DNA of 64,000 nt, taken from contig NZ_CP036186.1 of assembly GCF_015291885.1 (NCBI RefSeq), forward strand, positions 1,935,001-1,999,000, read 5' to 3'. The DNA is from Stutzerimonas stutzeri (lineage in GTDB: Bacteria > Pseudomonadota > Gammaproteobacteria > Pseudomonadales > Pseudomonadaceae). The translations under genes were made by a program, and so were the position numbers. The notes beneath the pieces were generated by a model that saw only the letters and a program-made list of their open reading frames with translations, was not told the origin of the DNA and ran no database searches. This document shows, piece after piece, positions 21,725 to 30,514 of the stretch (position 1 is its first letter; each line of letters opens with the position of its first letter).

Positions 21725-22552
21725 ATGAACGCATCGATCATCCGTAGCGCGCTGTTCGTCCCGGCGACCCGTCCGGAACGCATTCCCAAGGCGCTGGCGA
21801 GCGGCGCCGACGCGGTCATCGTCGACCTCGAGGATGCGGTCGCGGAGAACCTTAAGGCAGAGGCGAGGGGCAACCTCGATGCCTTCCTGGCGGCCAGCCC
21901 GGCGGCGCGCCTGCTGGTGCGCATCAACGCGCCAACCCATGCCGAGCAGGCCGCGGACCTGGCGCTCTGTGCCCGTCATGCCGGCGTCACCGGCGTGCTG
22001 CTGCCAAAGGTCGAAAGCGCGGTGCAGGTTGCGCTGGCGGCCAGCTGCAGCAAGCCGGTCTGGCCAATCGTCGAAAGTGCCCGCGGGCTGGCCAATCTGG
22101 CGGAAATTGCCCACGCCCAGGGTGTCGAGCGGCTGTCCTTCGGCGCGCTGGACCTGGGCCTCGATCTGGGCCTGGCCAATGGCACCGCCGGCGCCGAGCG
22201 CATGCTCGACCAGGCACGCTATGCGCTGCTGCTGCAGTCGCGATTGGCCGGGCTGGCAGCACCGCTGGACAGCGTCTTTCCCGACATCAAGAACCCCGAA
22301 GGCCTCGCCCGTGCAGCTGCCGACGCGCGTGACATGGGCTTTGGCGGCCTGCTGTGCATCCACCCGAGCCAGGTGGCCGTGGTGCACGAAACCCTCATGC
22401 CCAGTGCCGCGGAACTGGACTGGGCGCAACGCATCCTCGCCGCCGGAGCTTCCGGCGATGGGGTTTTCGTGGTGGACGGACAGATGGTCGACGCCCCCGT
22501 CATCGGCCGTGCCCGTCGCCTGCTGCAACGTGCCGGGCAAGCGGTGCCCTGA
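21725..22552 (+). CDS. ccl: (S)-citramalyl-CoA lyase, CitE-like
   Basis: This 275-residue protein is of the HpcH/HpaI aldolase and CitE family. Visible motifs are RSALFVPATRPERI at the N-terminus, DAVIVDLEDAVAENLK (about 34-49), the metal-binding region LLPKVESA near 98, and FPDIKNPEGL. In the itaconate route it splits citramalyl-CoA to acetyl-CoA and pyruvate, completing the conversion. It starts 19 nt after the CoA-transferase and is followed at 54 nt by a TRAP binding protein gene. The assignment relies on synteny with PA0883 and the family. Confidence 0.88.
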   Translation: MNASIIRSALFVPATRPERIPKALASGADAVIVDLEDAVAENLKAEARGNLDAFLAASPAARLLVRINAPTHAEQAADLALCARHAGVTGVLLPKVESAVQVALAASCSKPVWPIVESARGLANLAEIAHAQGVERLSFGALDLGLDLGLANGTAGAERMLDQARYALLLQSRLAGLAAPLDSVFPDIKNPEGLARAAADARDMGFGGLLCIHPSQVAVVHETLMPSAAELDWAQRILAAGASGDGVFVVDGQMVDAPVIGRARRLLQRAGQAVP

Positions 22553-23596
<1,044 letters not shown>

Positions 23597-23670
23597 CACC
23601 AAGCCAGCCGCCTGGGCGGGGCGGGGCGCAATGTGATCCCGCCCAGGTTCTTATCGGTCAACCATGCGGC

Positions 23671-23702
23671 GCCCGCCCAGATGAGACGGGCCTGCTTTTT
23701 TT
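23671..23702 (+). terminator. Rho-independent terminator after the itaconate cluster
   Basis: GCCCG and CGGGC form a short stem followed by CTGC and eight T residues. A second, stronger hairpin with 10-bp arms CCTGGGCGGG / CCCGCCCAGG lies just before it at 23611-23647. Together they most likely end the itaconate operon after the binding-protein gene. Confidence 0.75.
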
Positions 23703-23754
23703 ACCCAGACGAACGCTTATGCTGGCCGCTCGACCAACGTATGGAGACGCCGGC

Positions 23755-24645
23755 ATGAGTCGTTATGCCTTTGTCAGCACGCCGGTGCTGGATATCGCTT
23801 ATCTCGAATGGAATCCCCGTGGCCAACAGGTCGCCGTGCTCGTGCACGGCTGGCCGGATTGCCCGGAAGGCTGGATAGCCGTCGCCGAACGGCTGGCCGC
23901 GGCTGGCTATCGCGTACTGTGCCCGACACTGCGCGGCTTCGGCCAGACACGCTTCACTGATCCGCTGACCCCACGCATCGGTCAGCTCGCCGCGCTGGGC
24001 CGAGACCTGCTGGATTTCATCGACGCATTGCGCCTCGACCAGCCGGTGCTGGTCGGCCACGACTGGGGCGCGCGCGCCGTGGCCAATGCCTGCGGGCTGC
24101 GCCATCACGCCGCCGCACGGCTGGTGATGCTCGCGGTGGGCTACGGCACCAACGACCCGAACCAGCACATCTCACTGAGCCAGGCCCGCAACTACTGGTA
24201 CCACTGGTACATGGCCACGCCGCGCGGGGAGCAGACGGTAACCGAGGATCGCGCGGCCTTCACGCGGCTGCTGTGGGATACCTGGTCACCGGCCGGCTGG
24301 TACGCGGAGGCGGATTTCATCCAGGCGCTGGAGGCGTTCGACAACCCGGACTGGGCCGCCGTGGTACTGCATTCCTACCGACACCGCTGGGGCTTCGTCG
24401 ACGGCGATCCGGCCTACGCATCGGACGAGGCGCTGCTGCAACCGGCTCCGGTGCTCGCCGTGCCGACGCTGGTGCTGCACGGCGAGGCCGATACCTGCAA
24501 CGCACCGGAAACCTCGGCCGGGCGTGAGGCCTTGTTCAGCGGCCCATACCACCGACAGCTATTGCCAGGCGTCGGCCACTTCCCCCAGCGCGAAGCGCCG
24601 CAGGCGGTGGCCGAGGCGATTCTGCAGTTCTGTCAGGGGGACTGA
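23755..24645 (+). CDS. Alpha/beta hydrolase, epoxide-hydrolase-like
   Basis: This is a 296-residue alpha/beta hydrolase. The oxyanion motif LVHGWPD (29-35) and the nucleophile elbow VGHDWGA, with Asp at residue 103, place it with epoxide hydrolases and haloalkane dehalogenases, which use Asp rather than Ser. The acid is likely in HGEADTC and the catalytic His in GVGHFPQRE. The start at 23755 has GGAG upstream; an earlier ATG at 23719 is possible. It lies between the itaconate operon terminator and the integron. The substrate is unknown. Confidence 0.87.
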   Translation: MSRYAFVSTPVLDIAYLEWNPRGQQVAVLVHGWPDCPEGWIAVAERLAAAGYRVLCPTLRGFGQTRFTDPLTPRIGQLAALGRDLLDFIDALRLDQPVLVGHDWGARAVANACGLRHHAAARLVMLAVGYGTNDPNQHISLSQARNYWYHWYMATPRGEQTVTEDRAAFTRLLWDTWSPAGWYAEADFIQALEAFDNPDWAAVVLHSYRHRWGFVDGDPAYASDEALLQPAPVLAVPTLVLHGEADTCNAPETSAGREALFSGPYHRQLLPGVGHFPQREAPQAVAEAILQFCQGD

Positions 24646-24940
24646 GCCCGTTGCTACATGCTGCGGGCGGCGAGACCTAACCGTTGCTCTGGCCTGCAGT
24701 GGTTGGTTTTTCTAGGGCTCTGCTAGGCCTGGCGCTTGTGCTTGCCAGTTTTTTGCGGCGCTACACGGCATGCAATCTAGACGCCTTATCGACACGGCAA
24801 TGGTGGAGCGTGTGCGAAAGGTCGCAGGCGAGGCAAGGTTTGATCACATCAATTACATGCTTCCCGGAGCTGGTGTATAAACACCCGGCGTACCTGAGAG
24901 GCCCGAGCTAGAGGCTCGGAGGCAAAGGTGAACGAAATTT
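24646..24940. other. Intergenic stretch, hydrolase gene to integron
   Basis: No convincing gene lies here. A 36-codon frame (24770-24880) ends with VRKVAGEARFDHINYM and LPGAGV; it matches nothing I recognise and could be a gene remnant. A small palindrome GGTGT-ATAA-ACACC sits at 24872-24885, and a hairpin CCGAGC-TAGAG-GCTCGG at 24903-24919 without a T-run. I looked for an integrase gene or its remains on both strands and saw none. Confidence 0.6.
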
Positions 24941-24999
24941 TTATACACCAAGCCCGTTCGGGGTCTTATACACCACTTGGTGTCTAATGATAGTTATGT
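24941..24999 (+). other. attI: attI-like integron recombination site
   Basis: The core GTTATGT (24993-24999) fits the integron R box GTTRRRY and is the exact reverse complement of ACATAAC, the R'' box at the end of the first cassette. So cassette 1 starts at 24994. Upstream is an inverted L-like box GTCTAAT (24982-24988), a perfect palindrome ACACCA-CT-TGGTGT (24970-24983), and direct repeats TTATACACC at 24941 and 24966. There is no folded attC arm to the left, which argues for attI rather than another cassette end. Confidence 0.65.
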
Positions 25000-25014
25000 T
25001 TACAGGAGTAATGC

Positions 25015-25971
25015 ATGTCACTGGATGTCGCGTATAGCATTGAAGTAGATGACTATGTAGACCCAGATAAGGCATACGACCTCTATTGGGCAGGTCTAAT
25101 AGCGGATAAACAAGCATTCCTCTGCCCAGGAACTGACTGCACCGCTCAAGTTACCTGCTGCAACATAGATAAAGACGCGCAAAATATGAGGGTCGTCCCT
25201 CATTTCAGAGTTTATGGAAAAAATCACGCAGAAACCTGCGAGGTAGCTCGTGGCGTCGACTATGCAATAAATTACACTCTACGAAAAGATAAGAGCAAAG
25301 AAAAAGAATCAATCGATAAATCCATTGTTGACGAGTTTATTCTCAAGCGCCCTGACTCATATTACGACGAGCGACTCCCCGGAAGCCCTGAGACAAAAAA
25401 GGCAAAAAAACAATTAATGTACAAAGGCGGCAGCCTTGAGGAGCGGCTGAGGGAAATTGGTTGCTCAACCAAAATATATTCAGTCAGATCAGTAGTTAGT
25501 CGCTACATCAGATATGAGAAGGATGGATCTATTCGCTCAAGAAGGGTTAACGTCCTTGGAAAGGACGCTGCCTATACATCAATAATGAAATGCGTCTGGG
25601 AGCAAGATCTAGAAAAACTGCCGGATTATCCTGTAATTTATTATGGCTGGGCATATGTTGACCGACTTAGCTCAGATCAAGGCTACAGAATAAAATTCAA
25701 GAAGAAATTAAAATTCGGCGAAAAAACGCTAGATGCAACAATTATGATTTTCGACAACTTAATAAATTCCTACAAAATCAAAAAGCTCGTCTCAACCAGG
25801 CTTACAAAAATCGTCTCCGCTAGCAAAAAAGCCTTTGTTTTCGTCTACGGCAAACCTGAAGTAAACCAAAGCAAGCAAACCGGCAAAGAATACGCCAATT
25901 TTAAAATAGCCAACCTTGACATGATAGATGTCAACTATGATTCACCTTTCTCGAAGCTCGGTGAGCAGTAA
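25015..25971 (+). CDS. Integron cassette 1: unknown protein with Cys/His cluster
   Basis: This is a 318-residue protein I do not recognise. It has no signal peptide or membrane segment. Near the N-terminus CPGTDC (37-42), CC (48-49), HF (63), and H71 with C75 form a likely zinc site, with the general look of CoiA-type N-terminal zinc ribbons. The C-terminal 90 residues (about 225-310) are rich in beta strands, with FVYGKPE and YANFKIANLDMID. The base composition is much richer in A and T than the neighbours, which marks transfer. AGGAG lies 6 nt before the ATG. It is cassette 1 of the array and would depend on a promoter in or before attI. A phage-defence role is possible but unproven. Confidence 0.82.
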   Translation: MSLDVAYSIEVDDYVDPDKAYDLYWAGLIADKQAFLCPGTDCTAQVTCCNIDKDAQNMRVVPHFRVYGKNHAETCEVARGVDYAINYTLRKDKSKEKESIDKSIVDEFILKRPDSYYDERLPGSPETKKAKKQLMYKGGSLEERLREIGCSTKIYSVRSVVSRYIRYEKDGSIRSRRVNVLGKDAAYTSIMKCVWEQDLEKLPDYPVIYYGWAYVDRLSSDQGYRIKFKKKLKFGEKTLDATIMIFDNLINSYKIKKLVSTRLTKIVSASKKAFVFVYGKPEVNQSKQTGKEYANFKIANLDMIDVNYDSPFSKLGEQ

Positions 25972-26048
25972 ACATAACAAATTGGTTTAAATCGCTCGCC
26001 TCGCTCACTGGGACGGGCTAAAGCCCGCCCCTTAAGCAAACGTTAGGT
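25972..26048 (+). other. attC: attC site of cassette 1, intact
   Basis: This is a 77-nt site directly after the stop codon. R'' is ACATAAC (25972-25978) and R' is GTTAGGT (26042-26048). The centre holds the imperfect palindrome CTCACTGGGACGGGCTAAAG with CCCGCCCC, the form known from Pseudomonas stutzeri cassettes. The crossover point lies between the G and TT of R', so cassette 2 starts at 26043. Confidence 0.9.
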
Positions 26049-26061
26049 ATTCAGCCTCATC

Positions 26062-26979
26062 ATGAAGAACGACAGCGAAGAAATCCCTATCGAAGATGAG
26101 TGCGTCACACACAACCACCCTGTTCCTGCTGCAGAGCTTGCTCGGTATAGCATCGAGAGAGACACTCACTCCGAGCGAGAGATCGCGAGCTATGTTGAAG
26201 GGCAAGCCCCCGATGAAGTTGTCCATCATGTAGAGCTAATCAAACGGGAGGTCGTCGTAGGCGACGTTTATGAAATATGGGACGTTACGACAGATAAGGA
26301 CCGCTGGTGGGTCATTACAAATCTAACGAATCTATATTCTCAAAAGCACTTTCCAAGTCTCGACTACACTCTATCTTTCCACATCGGCCTAATGATGCGA
26401 CTCAAAAGTCGCTCCGGCCGTGTTGATGCAGATGACCCCAGCCCCTTTGATGAAGTTGTGAGACGAATGGATCAGGCACAAAGCAAACATGACGGTGCAG
26501 TGGAGGCGGAGGAGTACCAATCCGTAGGAATGCTGCTCAGGGAAAGTCTCATATCACTCATAGCGGCTCTTCGCCGCCGCACTGAGCTTCCCACCGATCT
26601 TGAGCGCCCGCAGGATGCAAACTTTATCGCTTGGACAGAGGCTCTTATGAACCTGCTGTGTGGGGGTGGCAGCAATAAAGAACTAAGGCAACATCTCAAG
26701 AACACCGCCAAAGAATGCTGGCAATTGGTCAACTGGCTCACTCATACCAGAAGTGCGAGCAAAACAGCCTCATCAATTGCTATTCACTCCTGCCAAACAA
26801 CTATCGGGCACTTCATCCAAATATTGGAGAGAAGTCGGGCAGACAAAACAAAGAAATGCCCGGTCTGCAAATCTCGAGATATCCGAACGCATTTTGATAT
26901 CGCAATCCCGCCAGATGGCGAGTACTACATGAGTTGCGGCGTTTGCGATTGGACAGACCATCCAGGAGAAGTAGAGTGA
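26062..26979 (+). CDS. Integron cassette 2: unknown protein with C-terminal zinc ribbon
   Basis: This is a 305-residue soluble protein, not recognised. The C-terminus has a clear zinc ribbon, CPVC (266-269) and CGVC (292-295). The middle (about 150-250) is helical, with LVNWLTHTRSASK near 220, somewhat like helical domains of HEPN-type proteins, but no RX4-6H motif is evident. It begins 19 nt after the cassette boundary and has no good ribosome site, so it may depend on read-through from cassette 1 or start elsewhere. Codon use is moderately AT-rich. No function is assigned; the context of other accessory cassettes allows a defence or regulatory role. Confidence 0.8.
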   Translation: MKNDSEEIPIEDECVTHNHPVPAAELARYSIERDTHSEREIASYVEGQAPDEVVHHVELIKREVVVGDVYEIWDVTTDKDRWWVITNLTNLYSQKHFPSLDYTLSFHIGLMMRLKSRSGRVDADDPSPFDEVVRRMDQAQSKHDGAVEAEEYQSVGMLLRESLISLIAALRRRTELPTDLERPQDANFIAWTEALMNLLCGGGSNKELRQHLKNTAKECWQLVNWLTHTRSASKTASSIAIHSCQTTIGHFIQILERSRADKTKKCPVCKSRDIRTHFDIAIPPDGEYYMSCGVCDWTDHPGEVE

Positions 26980-27027
26980 CGAACGCTACAAAGCCAGTCT
27001 CTGCGCACAACAAATACCTAACAAGCC

Positions 27028-28397
27028 TATATGGACTCTCCCCACAAGCAGTGAGGAATAGCTTTTTTCGATCCTGTCGTCAGCGCGGTTGCATTCGTAT
27101 ATCCGGCCTGTTCTGGGCATTGCCCTGGCCATTCTGTAGTTCGCGCAGCAGGGGCCAAGCGTTCAAACGATCACGAAGATCATCATTGTTATCGGCCTTG
27201 TTCCGCTGCAGGACTCGCCTGTTCCGACAGTCTCGCTTCTCACCACAACCACTAGACACTCACCTCATTATTTACCTCGCCGTCAGGCGGGCTTTGTGCT
27301 GTGCCAGTTACCGCTGAACCGTCGTTCATGGCACCACACCGCCCAGCAGATCCTCACCAGTTTGTTTGCCAGCGCCACCGCGGCCTTGTTGTGGCCGATG
27401 CGTTCGGCGGTTTGCAGCGCCCAACTTTGCAACTGGGTCAGGCGCTCCGGTGTTCGCGCCTTGCAGCGCTTGGCTGCCAGTAGCGCCGCTCGTGCGCCAT
27501 GAATCAGCAAGGTGCGCACGTAGACGTTGCCCTTACAGCTGATTCGTCCTAGGCGTCGCCGCTCGCCACTGCTGTATTCGCTGGGCGTCATGCCCAGCCA
27601 GGCGCTTAGGTGCCGGCCACTGGCGAAGCGCTCGGGTTTGCCGACGGCTGTTTTCAAGGCACTGGCAGTCAGCAGGCCGATGCCGCTGACTTCGTCGAGC
27701 TTGTGCACGATCTCATCGTCCGCATGCCAGCGCGCCAGTTGTTCTTCGCACTCGCGCATCGACTGTTCATACAAGTTGATCTCGGCCAGTACCACTTGCA
27801 GCGCCCCACGCAGTGCACGCACTTCGGGCCGTTCGATCAGTTCGCACGCTTGGCGCAGAAATGGCTTGATGCCGTTCGGTGCTTCAACCCCAGCCTCACG
27901 CAGGATGCCGCGCAACAGGTTGATGCGTTGCACGCGGGACTTCTTCCAACCCTCGCGCAACTTATGCAGCTGTTGGACTTGCTGCTGTTGCACACTTTTG
28001 ACTGGCACCGGGCGAATATCCTGGCAGCGTGCTGCTTCCAGAATGGCGTCGCAGTCGTTGCGATCGGTCTTGTTGCGCCGCCGATACGGGCGCACGTATC
28101 GAGGGTGTAAGAGCACGACGCGATGGCCTTTTTCCTGCATCAACCGGCCCCAATGGTGAGCCGTGCCACAGGCTTCCATCACCCACTCGACAGGTTCGAT
28201 CTGCTCCTGTACATATCGCGTAAATGCCCCGGCATCGAGCCGCTTGCGCCGATCAACTCGGCCGACCTGGACACTCTCGGCAACTTGGTAAACGGACTTG
28301 GCCAAATCAATCGCTATGCGTTTCATCGCACCTCTCCCAGCGAACAGTCACCACGGAGTTATAGAAGAAACGTGGTGCAGGGAGAGTCCATTACAGC
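27028..28397 (-). mobile_element. IS110 family (IS1111 group) element inserted in attC
   Basis: This is an element of about 1370 nt. It has a perfect 12-bp subterminal inverted repeat, ATGGACTCTCCC at 27031-27042 and GGGAGAGTCCAT at 28380-28391, a few bases in from each end, as in the IS1111 group of IS110. No target duplication is seen, also as expected. The transposase is on the minus strand; the 255 nt at the left end are non-coding. It lies inside an integron attC site, matching the known attC-targeting IS1111 group first described in P. stutzeri. Exact ends are good to about 5 nt. Confidence 0.9.
27283..28326 (-). CDS. IS110/IS1111 family transposase
   Basis: This is a 347-residue DEDD-type transposase. 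The N-terminal half begins MKRIAIDLAKSVYQVAE with the first catalytic Asp at 7, then WVMEACGTAHHWGR and KTDRNDCDAILEA carry the other acidic residues. The C-terminal half carries the conserved GIGLLTASALKTAVG and HLSAWLGMTPSEYSSGERR with its Ser. It appears complete and probably active. It moves its element without target duplication and, in this group, into attC sites. Confidence 0.95.
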   Translation of the reverse strand: MKRIAIDLAKSVYQVAESVQVGRVDRRKRLDAGAFTRYVQEQIEPVEWVMEACGTAHHWGRLMQEKGHRVVLLHPRYVRPYRRRNKTDRNDCDAILEAARCQDIRPVPVKSVQQQQVQQLHKLREGWKKSRVQRINLLRGILREAGVEAPNGIKPFLRQACELIERPEVRALRGALQVVLAEINLYEQSMRECEEQLARWHADDEIVHKLDEVSGIGLLTASALKTAVGKPERFASGRHLSAWLGMTPSEYSSGERRRLGRISCKGNVYVRTLLIHGARAALLAAKRCKARTPERLTQLQSWALQTAERIGHNKAAVALANKLVRICWAVWCHERRFSGNWHSTKPA

Positions 28398-28480
28398 CTT
28401 CAAACCGTTCGCTCCGCTCACTGGGACGGGCTAAAGCCCGCCCCTCAACCAAAGGTTAGCTGGTTATGGAGGCACATCGC

Positions 28481-29131
28481 ATGTCAGACGAAAGCGGGTT
28501 TGAGGCCGATCCTCTCGGCTATAGTGCTTTGGCTTGGCATAAGTGGGGCATGCTCGCTACGATCAATGGCTTCCCGATCGACATCAGCAAGGAGCCAACG
28601 ACCGAGGATCTCAGGAATCCTGTTCTGTGGCTCAGTCATGCCAACGCCCTGTCAGAAGCCGCGGTGTGCCTCATCAAGAACGTTCCTGCTTTTTCCAGTT
28701 TCCCTGCTGATATCCGAACGATCTGTCATAGCCAGTACCATGCAGTTGCGTTGATGTTGGTGGGCTACAGCTTAGAGGTGTGCCTCAAGTCCATGCTGTT
28801 GATTAACCTCGGAGTTGAGGAGTTCGCGCGGCAAGAGAAGAAACATTTCCATCATCGGCTCCGCGAGCTAGCAACCTTCGTCCCGGGCCTGAGCAAGAAA
28901 GATCAGGCAATTCTAGATGGCTTAACGCATTTCGTTGTATGGGCTGGCCGGTATCCTGACCCTGGAACGAAGCGAGCAAGTGGTGTGGCTGATGTGTTTG
29001 ATATCGCCGAAAAGAACGAGATCAACGCGAAGGAACTGTTCCACCTTGCCACCAGGATCATGAAGCATGTTCGAGAGGTTGTTGCGCAAACAGCTAACAA
29101 AGCCTATACGGACTCTCTCCACAAGCAGTGA
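28481..29131 (+). CDS. Integron cassette 3: HEPN-like protein, C-terminus altered
   Basis: This is a 216-residue soluble protein. The segment HAVALMLVGYSLEVCLKSML (87-106) and H125 with the later VWAGRYPDP (153-161) look like HEPN-superfamily helices, common in toxin-antitoxin and defence proteins. A catalytic RX4-6H motif is not clear. The start at 28481 has GGAGG 8 nt upstream; an ATG five codons earlier lacks this. The last eight codons (from Tyr209) lie inside the inserted IS, so the natural C-terminus within attC has been replaced. It is cassette 3, read in the same direction as the others. The HEPN call is by eye. Confidence 0.75.
   Translation: MSDESGFEADPLGYSALAWHKWGMLATINGFPIDISKEPTTEDLRNPVLWLSHANALSEAAVCLIKNVPAFSSFPADIRTICHSQYHAVALMLVGYSLEVCLKSMLLINLGVEEFARQEKKHFHHRLRELATFVPGLSKKDQAILDGLTHFVVWAGRYPDPGTKRASGVADVFDIAEKNEINAKELFHLATRIMKHVREVVAQTANKAYTDSLHKQ
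29092..29104 (+). other. attC: attC site of cassette 3, left remnant only
   Basis: R'' AGCTAAC (29092-29098) is the exact complement of GTTAGCT at the start of cassette 3. The sequence continues AAAGCC and then changes to the left end of a second IS1111-type element. The right half of this attC is not found in the window. Confidence 0.8.
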
Positions 29132-29318
29132 AGAATAGCTTTTTCGAAGCTGCGTCAGCGCGATTGCATTCGTATATCCGGCCTCTTCTGGGCGTTGCCC
29201 TGGCTATTCTGTAGTTCGCGCAGCGGCGGCAAGCGATCACAGGGACCATCATTGTTATTGGCCTTGTAACGCTGCAGGTCTCGCCTATTCCGACAGTCTC
29301 GTTTCACAACAGTACTAG

Positions 29319-30510
29319 GGATGGTCTGAAGTAGCCATGCATTTCTGGCTGACTTCAGCCTCCGCCGATTTTGAAAGCGGCAAATCGATCAAAAACGATC
29401 AGATAACCCGCTTATTTCGGTGTTTCTAGCCGCCGAGAACACCTCGCGGCGGCCATTTCCTGCATTACAGGCGCACCTCTCCTGCATTGGTCAGCAAATG
29501 TCGGCGTGCCATCCACAGGTTCGACAGCGCGAACAGCGTCACCAGTTGCGCAGTATTCTTGGCCAAGCCACGGAAGCGCGTCTTCACATAACCGAACTGC
29601 CGCTTGATCACCCGAAACGGGTGCTCAACCTTGGCCCGTACCTGAGCCTTGGCTTTCTCGATCTTGCGTCTGGCTTTGTACAGCGCGCTGCTCTTGCCCG
29701 GCTTTTTGTAAGTGCTGCGCCGTGCTGCCACCTGCCAAATCACTTCGCGGCCATCATGCTCGGCACGCTTCTCGACGCCGGTATAACCCGCATCGGCGCA
29801 GACAACGTTTTCCTCGCCATGCAGCAACTTGTCGACCTGGGTGACGTCCGCCACGTTGGCCGCCGTACCTACAACGCTATGCACCAGGCCTGATTCGTCA
29901 TCGACGCCGATGTGGGCCTTCATGCCAAAGTAATACTGGTTGCCCTTCTTGGTCTGGTGCATCTCTGGGTCGCGCTTGCCGTCTTTGTTCTTGGTCGAAC
30001 TCGGCGCATTGATCAGCGTGGCATCGACGATGGTGCCTTGGCGCAGCGACAGGCCACGGTCACCCAGGTAGCCATTGATCACGGCCAGGATGCCAGCAGC
30101 CAGTTCGTGTTTCTCCAGCAGGCGACGGAAGTTGAGGATGGTGGTTTCGTCGGGGATACGCTCCAGGCACAGCCCCGCGAACTGCCGCAGGATGGTGGTC
30201 TCGTACAGTGCCTCCTCCATCGCTGGATCGCTATAACCGAACCAGTTTTGCATTAGATGAACCCGCAGCATTGCCATCAACGGGTACGCCGGACGGCCAC
30301 CTTCACCCTTGGGGTAATGCGGCTCGATCAGGGCAATCAACCCCTTCCACGGCACCACCCGATCCATCTCGATCAGGAACAGCTCTTTGCGGGTCTGCTT
30401 GCGCTTGCCGGCGTACTCGGCATCGGCGAAGGTCATCTGCTTCATCAGAAAACTCGGTGGGTGGCGTTCGGCTATTTTGCCAAAATCAGAAAGTCTTTTT
30501 CAGACTGTCC
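29319..30510 (-). mobile_element. IS5 family element, copy 1
   Basis: This is a 1192-nt element with imperfect terminal repeats GGATGGTCTGAA and TTCAGACTGTCC. CTAG flanks both sides (29315-29318 and 30511-30514), the four-base target duplication typical of the IS5 group (YTAR). It lies inside the second IS1111-type element, in direct repeat with copy 2. Confidence 0.93.
29465..30445 (-). CDS. IS5 family transposase, copy 1
   Basis: This is a 326-residue DDE transposase of the IS5 group. The start MKQMTFADAEYAGKRKQTRK is typical. The first catalytic Asp lies in GTIVDATLINAPSSTKNKD, the second in ENVVCADAGYTGVEKR, and the Glu in RAKVEHPFRVIKRQFG. It is complete. It differs from copy 2 at only a few residues (for example Cys against Ser near GL-LERIPDE, and Pro against Leu in KK-GKSSALY), so the duplication is recent. 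Confidence 0.95.
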   Translation of the reverse strand: MKQMTFADAEYAGKRKQTRKELFLIEMDRVVPWKGLIALIEPHYPKGEGGRPAYPLMAMLRVHLMQNWFGYSDPAMEEALYETTILRQFAGLCLERIPDETTILNFRRLLEKHELAAGILAVINGYLGDRGLSLRQGTIVDATLINAPSSTKNKDGKRDPEMHQTKKGNQYYFGMKAHIGVDDESGLVHSVVGTAANVADVTQVDKLLHGEENVVCADAGYTGVEKRAEHDGREVIWQVAARRSTYKKPGKSSALYKARRKIEKAKAQVRAKVEHPFRVIKRQFGYVKTRFRGLAKNTAQLVTLFALSNLWMARRHLLTNAGEVRL

Positions 30511-30514
30511 CTAG

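Larger units (their letters stand above)
27016..28461 (+). other. attC: attC site of cassette 2, split by an insertion sequence
   Basis: The left part 27016-27027 contains R'' ACCTAAC, the exact complement of GTTAGGT at the start of this cassette. The right part 28398-28461 contains the typical CTCACTGGGACGGGCTAAAG palindrome and R' GTTAGCT (28455-28461). Joining the two parts restores an ordinary site of about 76 nt. The 1.37-kb sequence between them is an IS1111-type element. Confidence 0.88.

Noticed and set aside
24770..24880. A 36-codon frame before the integron as a gene
   Set aside because: It is short, has no ribosome site and no recognisable match; kept only as a note on the intergenic stretch.
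24646..24940. Remnant of an integron integrase
   Set aside because: I read both strands for tyrosine-recombinase motifs (RHSFATH, LGH) and saw none.
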